A DNA stretch of 64,000 nucleotides from Silene conica (taxonomy: Eukaryota > Streptophyta > Magnoliopsida > Caryophyllales > Caryophyllaceae): assembly GCA_029255685.2 (NCBI GenBank), contig CM055313.2, positions 43,418,079-43,482,078 on the forward strand. Direction: 5' to 3'. The first letter of the stretch is position 1; each line of letters begins with the position of its first letter. Of this stretch, positions 1 through 9,610 are shown one piece after another. A program made the position numbers and the translations under genes. The notes beneath the pieces were generated by a model. It worked only from the letters and a program-made list of their open reading frames with translations. It had not been told where the DNA came from and made no database searches.

Positions 1-219
1 AGTGATCCATCACATGTGCTTCAGCATGAGGTGATCGAAGTAGATGAGCAGTTGGCATACATTGAGACTCCGAAGGAAATTCTGGACAGGAAGGTACGAA
101 AGACTCGCAATGGCGAGACGTCCTTGGTAAAGGTCTTGTGGACCAACCATAATCAGGAGGAGGCTACGTGGGAGCCTGAGGCATCTATGAGGGAGCGTTA
201 CCCATATTTGTTCGATTGA
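1..219 (+). CDS. Element A integrase C-terminus with chromodomain (partial)
   Basis: The frame is open from base 1 and ends at TGA 217-219. It encodes the last 72 residues of a chromovirus (Ty3/gypsy) polyprotein. The stretch from EVIEVDEQL to the W/E-rich end ([24 protein letters not shown]) matches the chromodomain-like tail of plant chromovirus integrases, which in this group is thought to steer integration into heterochromatin. The same tail recurs in element B at 4660-4862 with many identical residues, so A and B belong to one family. The rest of the polyprotein lies left of the window, so whether A is intact is unknown. The following PPT and LTR confirm that this is the true 3' end of the coding region. 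Confidence 0.85.
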   Translation, partial: SDPSHVLQHEVIEVDEQLAYIETPKEILDRKVRKTRNGETSLVKVLWTNHNQEEATWEPEASMRERYPYLFD

Positions 220-396
220 GGTAAGTTCCGCGGACGTAACTTTTCTTTAAGGGGGGTGGAATGTGATACTCCGTGATTTAAGTAACTTTTGGGATGGTTT
301 GCGTTCTGAATTTGTCATTGTTGTTATTTCACTTTTCGTTGTACCACCCAAGCGAGGATGAACTTCGGGACGAAGTTCAATTTAAGGAGGGAAGAC
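220..396 (+). other. Element A 3' untranslated region with polypurine tract
   Basis: Non-coding stretch between the pol stop and the 3' LTR. The functional polypurine tract (plus-strand primer) is the purine run at 381-396, directly before the LTR's TGTAAT. A second purine run followed by an LTR-start-like sequence (about 249-275, TTTAAGGGGGG then TGTGATACTCCG) lies about 135 bp upstream. Element B has the same two-step arrangement. Confidence 0.8.
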
Positions 397-1626
397 TGTA
401 ATACCTCGGATTTTGGAGTCGGAAATTAAGTACGAGTTCGGTTCAAACATTAGTTTTCGAGTAAGTTTAAGTGTTAAATAAGGCTAGTAAGTGTGTTGTT
501 TTATATATGCGATTTCTATACTTTAATGTTCGAATATATGTTGTTATGGGGATCGAACTCTAGTCCTTGGACACTCTGGTTTGGGCCTTGAAAAGCGTGC
601 CCTCCTTAGAGCCCACGGCAAGTCTATCAAGTTATATCACAAACCCTAGCACACCCTTTCTACCGTCACTCTTTTAACACTCTTTCCAACCTTATGCAAA
701 CCCTAATCTTCCATTCAAACCTCACATAATCACAGCCGTCACATCAAAGGAAGGAGTCTGACTGAGCACGGTGGTCTAGGGTGGGTGCACGGTGGTTCGT
801 TTTGACGGTGAATCTGGTATGTCACGCTCTGTGCTGATCCGAGTAGTGTGTTATAGTCTTTTTATCACACGCTTATTCACTTATAATATCACTAATCTGG
901 GTTTTTATTGTGTAAATACGTAGTATGACATGTAGTAAACGTTTATTCGATTTTGGTCTTGGTTGTTGGTCGTTTAAAGTTGTCGTGAAGGGCAGTGAAC
1001 ACGGTGGCAGAGGGTTGCTGTTGTCGTTTTTTTTTTATACGGGTTCTGTAGTCGTGTGTTTGGGGTCGTTGTGGTGTCAAGGATGGGTTCTATGGTTATG
1101 GGTCTCGGGTTAGGAGTACAGTAGGGGTTCTGGGGTTTCAGGTATTGTGGGGTCGGTGGTCACAGGTGGTAGGGTGTGGTGGTTTAAGGGGAGGTCGATA
1201 AGTCTGGTCAAGGGTGTCAATCGAAAAACGTTCCTGCTGCTCTGTAGTCTGTTCGGGTACAGGGTATTGGGGTGGTAACACTGGTGACTTGGGGGAGGTC
1301 GGTACAGTGTTACCACGGTGGCTGGAGAGTCTGGTTGTAGGTGTGGAGTTAGGCGGCAGGGTTGGTGGTGTCGGGTCCTAGGAGGTGCGTCGATGGGGAA
1401 AGCAAAGGTCTGGTCAGGCAGTCCGTGAGTGAACCAGGCCTGGTTTGGGGCTCTGGTTCACCGTGACAGTGGGAGTCGACGGTGATGGTGGGTGTCAGTG
1501 TGGAGTGGGTGGTCTGGGTGTTACGTAGGGTGGTTGTCGGCGGGCTGTGAGGCGGTCGTGAGGTGGTTAGAGGGGCTGTTTGAGTCGTGGTGAATCTTTG
1601 AAGGCGGGGGCTGTTTTGGTCGTTTA

Positions 1627-1631
1627 TTACG

Positions 1632-1665
<34 letters not shown>

Positions 1666-1690
1666 GTTATTATTATGATTATTATTACTA
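1627..1690 (+). repeat. ATT trinucleotide microsatellite in LTR A
   Basis: Run of ATT units, slightly interrupted (GTT, ATG), inside the LTR. The corresponding part of B's LTR is only AT-rich, so the array probably expanded in A. Confidence 0.9.
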
Positions 1691-2039
1691 GTAATATATT
1701 TTGTAATTATGGTTGTATCATTTTATTTATGGTAAAGATTATTTTATTTATGGGAGTTTTGGTTATGGTGGTAGTTTATGGAAGAATTTGAAATTCAAAC
1801 GAAAGTTGCTATTTTTGGAAGTTACTATTTCGGAAAGTTTCTGTTTATGGAAACTTTCTACTTATGGGGGTTGCCATTTCTTTTAGATATTAAGCGTGTT
1901 TGTTCAGAGTGTCGTATAAGTTGTTAATTCGTTACGTATATCTGTTTAGGTAGCGAGTTTCGTGTGGAACATTTCTAAGCATATCCCGGATTGTGTCTGC
2001 GTTCCTACTATTTCAGGTAGGGGAAACTACTAATGCTTG

Positions 2040-2136
2040 ATGATTGGTGCGGAGATAATGGGTCTTGTGATTGGTGTGGAGATAATGGGTCTTGTGATTG
2101 GTGCGGAGATATTGGGTCTTGTGATTCGGAGTGGAG
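2040..2136 (+). repeat. 27-bp tandem repeat in LTR A
   Basis: Three to four copies of a 27-bp unit containing GGAGATAATGGGTCTTGTGA followed by TTGGTGC, the last copy degenerate (GATTCGGAGTGGAGATGAT). It is not obvious in the B or I LTRs. Confidence 0.85.
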
Positions 2137-2533
2137 ATGATCGACTTTCTATTTTTAGTAATATGGTTTGTTTACAGTTTTACTCTACTCAACCTCGTGG
2201 TTGACCCTGTGTATTCGTGATCACCTGTGATGAACCAATTATTGGGGAGCAGACTGACAGGTATAAAGACAATGGGAGCATCTGGGAAGGGAGAAGCATG
2301 GACCCGGACCTGTTTAGAGTCTAGACCACGTGATAGTAGTCTATGAGTTGTACTTTTACTTTTGTCAGAACAGTTTTCTTTTTGGTTTTGTAAGAACATG
2401 TTTTGAGTTTAAATTAAATATAAAGTACTGTTTATCTTCCTTTGTATCTACTGCCTCGGGAAACCGAGATGGTAACACCTTTATTTATCTGAGGAGTCCT
2501 AGTTCAGGCCCTTAAATAAATGGGGGTGTTACA

Positions 2534-3790
2534 CTTGGTGTATTCAAAGAATAGAGAAGAGCATGTTAAGCATTTGAGCTTGGTGTTAAAGACCTTGAGG
2601 ATCATCAACTGTATGCCAAGTTGAGTAAGTGTGAATTATGGCTCGAGAAAGTTGCTTTCCTAGGCCATATGGTGTCTAAGGAAGGTGTATCTGTCGACCC
2701 TAGCAAGATTGAGGCCGTATCAAAATGGGAGCGACCAAGGAATGTGTCTGACATTCGTAGTTTCTTGGGTTTGGCTGGTTATTACAGGAGATTCGTGAAA
2801 GATTATTCAAATATAGCCAAACCGATGACTTCGTTGATGCGGAAAGAGAACATGTTCGTCTGGGATGAGAGCTGTGAGAAGGCATTCCTAGACCTGAAGG
2901 AGCGTCTCACCACAGCTCCTATCCTTGCATTGCCAGAGGGAAGTGAGAATTTTGAAGTGTATACTCATGCTTCTAAGAAAGGACTGGGATATGTGCTGAT
3001 GCAGAACGGGAGAGTAATCGCTTATGCTTCTAGACAACTGAAGCCTTATGAGGAGAATTATCCGACGCATGATCTGGAGCTGGGAGCAGTAGTTTTTGCA
3101 CTTAAGCTATGGCGACATTACCTTTATGGAGCTACATTCAAAGTGTATTCTGATCATAAGAGCCTGAAGTACATCTATACTCAGAGGGAACTAAACATGC
3201 GCCAGAGGAGATGGATCGAGCTTATTGGGGATTATGACATGGAAATTTTGTATAAGAAGGGGAAGGCTAATGTTGTGGCTGATGCAATGAGTAGGAAGTC
3301 CGTTCACGCCCTATGCACAGCTATGTCCAGATTGAGTGTGTATCGCGAGTTGGGTCAGATGGGAATCGCGGTGATCAGGAAGGGTGAGACCTTGGGGGAT
3401 TTGACGATCGAGCTGGAGTTATATTCCGAGATCCGAGAGCGCCAGAAGCATGATACAAGAATTCAGAAATGGCGTGAGGCATTGAACAAAGCTAGTGATA
3501 CTGAACCATATTCTAAGTTCGAGATTTACAGTGATGATAGTTTGAGATTTGATGGGAGATGGTGTGTACCTGATGATGGAGAATTGAAAAGAAAGATTCT
3601 GGTCGAAGCTCATTCTACACCTTATTTCGTTCATCCTGGAGGGGATAAGCTGTACAAAGACCTGAAGAAAGCATTCTGGTGGCCAAAAATGAAGCAGGAA
3701 GTGGCTGAGTTTGTCTCCCGATGTTTGGTTTGTCAGAGAGTGAAAGGAGAACATAAGAGGCCGCAAGGGAAGTTATTTACAGCCACTTGA
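2534..3790 (+). pseudogene. Element B pol, part 1: RT end, RNase H, integrase zinc finger
   Basis: Chromovirus pol interrupted upstream by element A. It starts just after the RT active site (LVYSK, EEHVKHL). A one-base deletion near 2600 moves the reading frame, after which it is open from 2621: RT thumb ([22 protein letters not shown]), RNase H (about 2950-3290) and the HHCC zinc finger of integrase ([11 protein letters not shown] to CLVCQ, about 3610-3735). RNase H normally begins YTDAS; here codon 2966-2968 is CAT, giving YTHAS and losing the first catalytic aspartate. One extra T near 3776 shifts the frame out before the integrase core and causes a stop at 3788-3790. Two frameshifts and the active-site change make this a dead gene. 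Confidence 0.92.
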
Positions 3791-4862
3791 TGTACCTGAG
3801 TGGAAGTGGGAAAGCATATCAATGGATTTCATCGTGCGCTTGCCTAGGACTTCGAGAGGGAATGACATGATTTGGGTGATAGTTGACAGGTTGACTAAGT
3901 CGGCCCATTTCATACCAATGAAGGAGACTTGGAGTAAAGCCGAATTGGCCAAGGCTTACGTTAAGCATGTGGTGAAACTTCATGGTGTCCCTAAGGACAT
4001 TGTTTCTGATTGTGATTCCAGGTTCATCTCTAAATTCTGGCAAGATTTACAGACATTGATGGGAACTACTTTGAAGATGAGTAATGCATTCCATCCGGCA
4101 ACTGATGGTCAAACTGAGAGGACTATCCAGACACTGGAGGATATGCTGAGGGCTTGTGTGCTAGAGTTCGGGGGATCGTGGGAAGACAGACTTGACTTGA
4201 TAGAGTTTTCATTTAACAACAGCTATCATGCTAGCATTGGGATGGCTCCTTTTGAGGCATTGTATGAGAGGAAGTGTAGGAGTCTAGTTTGCTGGGATGA
4301 TCGAGCTGATACAGTGACTTTGGGACCTGAGATGATTCAGGAGATGATAGCACAGGTCCAGGTGATCCGTCAGAAGATGAGAGCTGCCCAAGATAGGCAG
4401 AAGAGTTACGCGGATCTAAAACGGAGTGACATCACCTTTGAGGCTGGAGAAAAAGTGTTGCTGAAGGTGTCACCCATGAGAGGAGTAAAGAGGTTTGGCA
4501 AGAGGGGCAAGTTGAGTCAGAAGTTCATTGGGCCGTTCGAGATTTTGGAGCGAGTTGGTGAGGTAGCCTATCGATTAGCTCTACCACCAGCGTTATCCAG
4601 AGTGCATAATGTGTTTCATGTTTCACAACTGAGGAGATATATCAGTGAGCCTTCACATATCCTTGACCATGAGGTCATCGAAGTCGATGAGCAGTTGACC
4701 TACGAGGAGAGACCTAAGGAAATACTCGACAGGAAGGTGCGGAAAACCAGAAATGGGGAGACCGCGCTTGTCAAAGTACTATGGACAAATCACAATGTCG
4801 AGGAAGCTACTTGGGAGACTGAGGTTTCGATGCGGGAAAAGTATCCTGAACTGTTCCCTTGA
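3791..4862 (+). pseudogene. Element B pol, part 2: integrase core and chromodomain
   Basis: Continuation of B's polyprotein in the next frame (open from 3822 to TGA 4860-4862). The integrase catalytic triad is visible: D in SMDFIVRL, D in SDCDSRF, and E in [13 protein letters not shown]. It is followed by the [14 protein letters not shown] module that ends in FHVSQLRRY and by the chromodomain tail ([19 protein letters not shown] through EATWETE). In an intact element integrase would be cleaved from a gag-pol polyprotein; here the upstream frameshift separates it from RNase H, so no complete product is expected. The start listed is the frameshift point, not an initiation codon. Confidence 0.92.
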
Positions 4863-5064
4863 GGTATGTTACGAGGACGTAACCTTTTTTTAGGAGGTTA
4901 GAATGTGACAATTCGTGTTTTAAAGTACCTTATTAGCTTCTAATGTTATATGCTGTCACTTTCTGTGTTCGTTACGTGCTTTATTGATCAGTTGTGTTGA
5001 CCTTGGGACGATGAACTTCGGGACGATGAACTTCGGGACGAAGTTCATTTTAAGGGGGGAAGAC
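4863..5064 (+). other. Element B 3' untranslated region with polypurine tract
   Basis: Non-coding link between pol and LTR. The functional PPT is the run TTTTAAGGGGGGAAGAC ending at 5064. An older-looking copy of the same layout (TTTTTTTAGGAGG, then TGTGACAATTCG) lies at about 4886-4918. A short direct duplication (GGGACGATGAACTTC twice) sits at about 5006-5037. Confidence 0.8.
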
Positions 5065-6706
5065 TGTAATACTTCGTATTTTTATTTTGTTTTATTTATT
5101 TATCTTGACTTTATTGGATGTCGATGTCGATGAGTTATAATAAAAGCGATATAATATTAGTGAACGAGGTATTTTATGCGTTAGTAATTGAGTCGTGTGT
5201 GCGGATTTTTAACAAGACCGGAGTGGACTCATGTTATTTGAACATTGGGGTGCGTGAAAGGCTTGAACCATGCGTGGGTAATCGTGTATTCGGGCCTAGG
5301 GTTGCGTACAAACACAAGCCCACACACGACATAAACACTTTTCAAATCAGAATTTTAGAACAACCCTTCCAGCCGCCTTATATATACCATGATTTGACCT
5401 ACTTTTACCCTAAACGACACACAACACACACACCAATACGACATCCGCCACATCAGAGAGTAATAAGGAGTGGTTCACACGGTGGTTAGGGCGGTCTAGG
5501 GCTCCTCGATCTCGCTGGTAATAGGGTATGTGAAAACTGTACTCTGCTCTTTTCTTGTGTTCGTGATATTGCTCTAATTTCTAATCCCGTTTGTAACTTC
5601 ATCACATGTTTATATTTTCGTGTTTTAGTATTTCTATAATCTATGCTATGCAAAGTATACGTTTCAATCTTCACCAGGGCGTCTTTATTATTTTAAGATC
5701 TTCGTTTTGTTAGCTTCGTTTCTGGGTTGGTGTCGTTTCTGGGTTGTTGTTTTGTCTAGTGTCATCGAAAACTGAGTATATGAATAGGGGTTTTTAAGTT
5801 TGATTTTGACCCATCTTCTGTCAGTTTGCATTCTGGGCTTTTGCATGGGTGGTAGGATTGTAGTGTAGGGTGTCGATAGGTGGTGGTTGTGGCCGGTCGT
5901 GGTGTCTCACGGTGGAGAACAAAGGCTGTCATGATGCATAGGTTAAGGTTGTTGTCGCACTGTCTGGGTTTTGGTTGCTGCGGTAAGGGGTTAGAGTAGG
6001 TGGCTACGACTGGGACCCTCACCATTGGAACCACCAGGACTCAGTGGCGAGTGGACAGGCTAGGAACACGGAGTCAAGGGGCTGCTGCTGCTGCGTTCCT
6101 TTACGAAAAGGGTTGATGGGCTGTTTTGAGTTTTACGTGTTAATGCTCTATTTTTGGGTGGTAATTATTACTAAAACTAAATAATGATAATGTTTGTTAA
6201 GTTGGTATAAATTGTATGGTATATATGGTGTATAAGTGATATGGTTAATATTGTTATTTTTATTAAGAATTAAGATTGTTATTATTAATATGACTTGATA
6301 ATGTGATTTGGCTTAATGATTACAAGAGAGTAGTTCTACTAGCTTCTAATTGTGGTTAGTGATTTTATGAGTGTTAATGGTTTTATCATGGCTTTAATTG
6401 ATATAACAAGTATGTAATAAGAGTGTGTGGGAGCATTGTTAGTAGTTATAATGGTAATGATGTATGCACATATGTTAAGTTTGTAATAATTGATTGTTTG
6501 TTCATAAGCTATAATTAATAAGTGATACTTGGTAAGTCTATATTTAGTAAGTAAATGTCATGTGAGCTTATACTTTTGGTTACGGGCAATTGGTTGTATG
6601 AATACGAATTTAATATTAAGTAATAATTATAGGAACGAAATTTGAGGTGGAATACTACTAAGACGGTGGTTTCTTATTCCAGGCTTGCTAATCCAGGTAG
6701 GATACA
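5065..6706 (+). repeat. 3' LTR of element B, left part
   Basis: Begins TGTAATACTTCG straight after the PPT, as in A. It is cut at 6706 by element C; the last five bases (ATACA, 6702-6706) are the target site and recur at 15978-15982. The LTR resumes there and ends at 16721, about 2.38 kb in all without C. Contains only short spurious ORFs. Confidence 0.9.
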
Positions 6707-9610
6707 TGTAACACCCCGTAATTTCCTATTCATTATATATTATTTAAAATCTTATTTTAGTAATAATAATGTTCCACAATAAATAAAATTCCATTTACAA
6801 TATATCGTTTTTGACAATGATATTAATATGTCCGTCTTAAAGTTATATATACTTCTTAAACTTGTAAAACGTTACCCTGTTCTTGTTGCTAATTTTAAGA
6901 TAATTTAAATGCATATTTAGCTCTTGCTTATAAAATAAAAGTTTTAGCTCTTTTCTTTTATATTTCTAACGCCACCGAAAACACGTCAATCGGAGTTCTG
7001 TGGAGGAAATTATGCCGAAAATACGAAAGGCTGTCACGTACCATCCGCTAACGAGTCCCACACTCGTTGCTTACTCTATACTCTTTTCCACATGTCCTTT
7101 GGGACACATGGCTGAGTACTAAACCTTGCCTTGCTGCCCAAGGTCATTGCTTCTACTTCCTTCCTTCTTTTTCATTCCTTTACTTATGCTTTTTTTCAGC
7201 TAAGAACACCCAAAAACACAAAGACACCATTGTTGTGCACCTCAACCGTAAAACGGTCGTAAAATCTTCGTTTCTTATCCGTTTTCGACGACTTTCGCGC
7301 CTATCTCTTCCTCTCCTCACCCTCCGTCTTTCTAGGTAATAAAATTATCAAATTTCTTCATTAATATACTCTGGTCGTGGCCTTTAAGGCACGGTTCTCA
7401 TAGCTAACCTCGTTTATTTATGTGTAGCTAGTTCGGTTGTCCAAACCGGAGTGGCTTTGAGTCAAAATCATGCTTATTGAAGAGCTATAAGATAACGGTG
7501 ATGGGTTACTCGACTTATCGTCTTTGTTTGCATGACTATATGCTTGTAATGTTTAGTATACTATAATTGTGTTTGATTAAATAGTGGCATGATTAGGTTC
7601 ATAAATCATATGTTTGGATGAATTTTATCATGCATGCTTGTGTTGGATGAGATTTTAATTGTGGAAATTCATTAAGGATTGTATGGTTAAATGAGTTTAT
7701 GATCATTGAGGATGATTAGTTAGATAGTCTTTCAAGTTCATAGTGTTTTGCTTAAAATGGTTAATTCATGATGTTTCAGCACCTTGACAAATCTGTCCAT
7801 TGTCTTGTACAATTTATTTCGACATCTTAGAGTATCCGGCTTTGAAAATGTTGAAAAGAGACCCCTGTTTATTTTAAGTTTAGAATCTACCTCTAAAATA
7901 TCGTAATTTTCTTGCATGTCGTTTGTTCACAATAAATTATTTACGAACAGTGCGCTGAAATACTCGCAGAACGCACAGTAGCTCAAAGATTGTTTTGAAA
8001 ACCATTTTTAAACTTTGAAATGATTCTGGTCCTTTTCAATAATTAAATTTTGAAGATTTTAGATGATGTTAGGAGTTTGCCTTGCCCCAAAATGATTTGT
8101 TAAACCCGTTTTATGAAGCAATACATTTTGTGTGACGGATTCTGACACACTGTAAAGTTCAGTCAATAACCCCCTGTTAAGTTCGTCTTTTGGAAATTTT
8201 TATCTGACAAATATTGTAGATAAAAGTCTTATTAAACCGATCCAATTGGCCTTGTATCATTTAGATTTTATTTGAATTAATTATGAATTTTACGGTAGAG
8301 GACAGCTGTAATGTCAAAATACGTTTAGAACTTTTACTTCATTATTCAATCCCGTGTGTTCTCTTTTGACATGGAACGGATATAAGTATTGTATTATTCA
8401 TCTTTTATTGGCTCATGTATGTTTAAATGAGTGGGTTAATGGTTATGTTATCCTAAGCTGGTGTAGGTGACGGTTATGTCATCCTAAGTTGTGTTGGTGA
8501 CGGTTATGTTACCTTGTTTGTGAATAGATAGCGGTTGTACGATTTGTGTACCATTGTAATGAACAAATGCCACCCATGGAATGGGATTTTAGCTATGTTC
8601 GGGATTGGTCGGAGGTCGTGCTATATGCGCTCCGGTCCCCCGTGTGTCGTTCGGTGTAGGTTATTACATCGAGAGGTCTGGCCAGGTCTTAGGCATATAG
8701 GCAGTGGTTATACGATATACATAGTTACGGAGGTCGTGCCTAAGCGCTCCCGTCGTTGGAGGTCGTGCCTAAGCGCTCCGGTAGTTGGAGGTCGTGCCTA
8801 AGCGCTCCGGTAGTTGGAGGTCGTGCCTAAGCGCTCCCGTCGTTGGAGGTCGTGCCTAAGCGCTCCATTAGTCAGAGGTCGTGCATATGCGCTCTGATGG
8901 CGTTCATTCTATTCTTGGTTTCTCGTTGTATGCGTGATGGGACATGCCACCTAGTTGTTGGCCTCTGAGTCAATCACTTGGATGTTTACCTGATTTGATG
9001 ATTGGACATGCCACCTAGTTGTTGGCCTCTGAGTCGATCATTTGGATGTCTACTTGATTTCGATATCATCTCACTTGTTGGCTTTAATTATGTTTCACAT
9101 GTTGATTCATGTTTTTCCCACATGTTTTGGTTTATCGCTAATGCTTTAATCATGTTGATTATGTTTGGAAATGCATATATTATTGTTTCAGAAATTATAT
9201 ACATGTTCATATGTATAAGGTGTTTGTATTATCGTTTACATGTTTTCTGACGTAAAGTGGCTGGGAGAACCCTGAGTTACTCCCCACTGACTGTGGCGTA
9301 CATGTTTCATGTATGTAGGTTGGTGCTCTTTGGGGAAGACGTGTGGCTAGCGAGCATTGTTGATAATTCGACAATTACCCTTACGCTTAATTTAGATTTA
9401 ATTCATGTTGTTATCGTGGGATACCTTATCCCTCGTCTATTTAAGCTATTTTTGTATAATTTATACTTTCTCATTAGTTTTTAGTCTTCCGCATGTTGTT
9501 TTGATATTCCGCGAAAAAGTTTTAATAAATATGTCGAAAAGTTTTTAAAAGTATCGTATTTCCGCTGCAAATTACTTGTTTATTTTTATGCTAAATCGCG
9601 GGGTGTCATA
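6707..9610 (+). repeat. 5' LTR of element C
   Basis: A 2904-bp LTR from TGTAACACCCCGTAATTTCC to TGTCATA; the 3' copy ends TGTCACA, so the terminal CA has mutated to TA here. It holds hairpin units around 8460-8515, a 29-bp hairpin repeat (8729-8900), two longer hairpins (8934-8977, 8997-9041), and the box CCCCACTGACTGTGGCGTAC (9282-9301) shared with H and D. ORFs of 75-90 codons recur in both LTRs only because the LTRs are copies; none resembles a protein family. Confidence 0.9.
8729..8900 (+). repeat. 29-bp hairpin minisatellite, LTR C copy 1
   Basis: Five full 29-bp units starting at 8729, 8758, 8787, 8816 and 8845 plus a variant sixth. Each reads stem GGAG, loop GTCGTGCCTAAGCG, stem CTCC, then a 7-nt spacer (CGTCGTT, GGTAGTT or ATTAGTC). 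The variant unit (8873-8896) has stem CAGAG/CTCTG around nearly the same loop, and a detached upstream unit (8610-8634) has CGGAG/CTCCG. Confidence 0.92.

Larger units (their letters stand above)
397..2533 (+). repeat. 3' LTR of element A
   Basis: A 2137-bp LTR bounded by TGTAATACCTC at the left, straight after the PPT, and GGGGGTGTTACA at the right. The same right end closes B's LTR at 16721 and, inverted, starts I at 20143. To its right the sequence becomes reverse-transcriptase coding of element B, so A is inserted in B; CTTGG (2534-2538) should be its target-site duplication, with the partner outside the window. The LTR contains an ATT microsatellite, a 27-bp tandem repeat, and a hairpin with 8-bp arms GTGAACCA/TGGTTCAC near 1430-1462. 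No credible gene: the short ORFs inside are LTR noise. Confidence 0.9.

Noticed and set aside
5118..5489. 123-codon ORF in LTR B
   Set aside because: Lies in the LTR, not preserved in the homologous LTR A, no recognisable domain.
7067..7339. 90-codon ORF conserved at 13461-13733
   Set aside because: Conserved only because both lie in the two LTRs of C; no protein family resemblance and no independent evidence of translation.
8535..8801. 88-codon ORF with repeats, also at 14928-15194
   Set aside because: Translation of the 29-bp hairpin minisatellite in LTR C.
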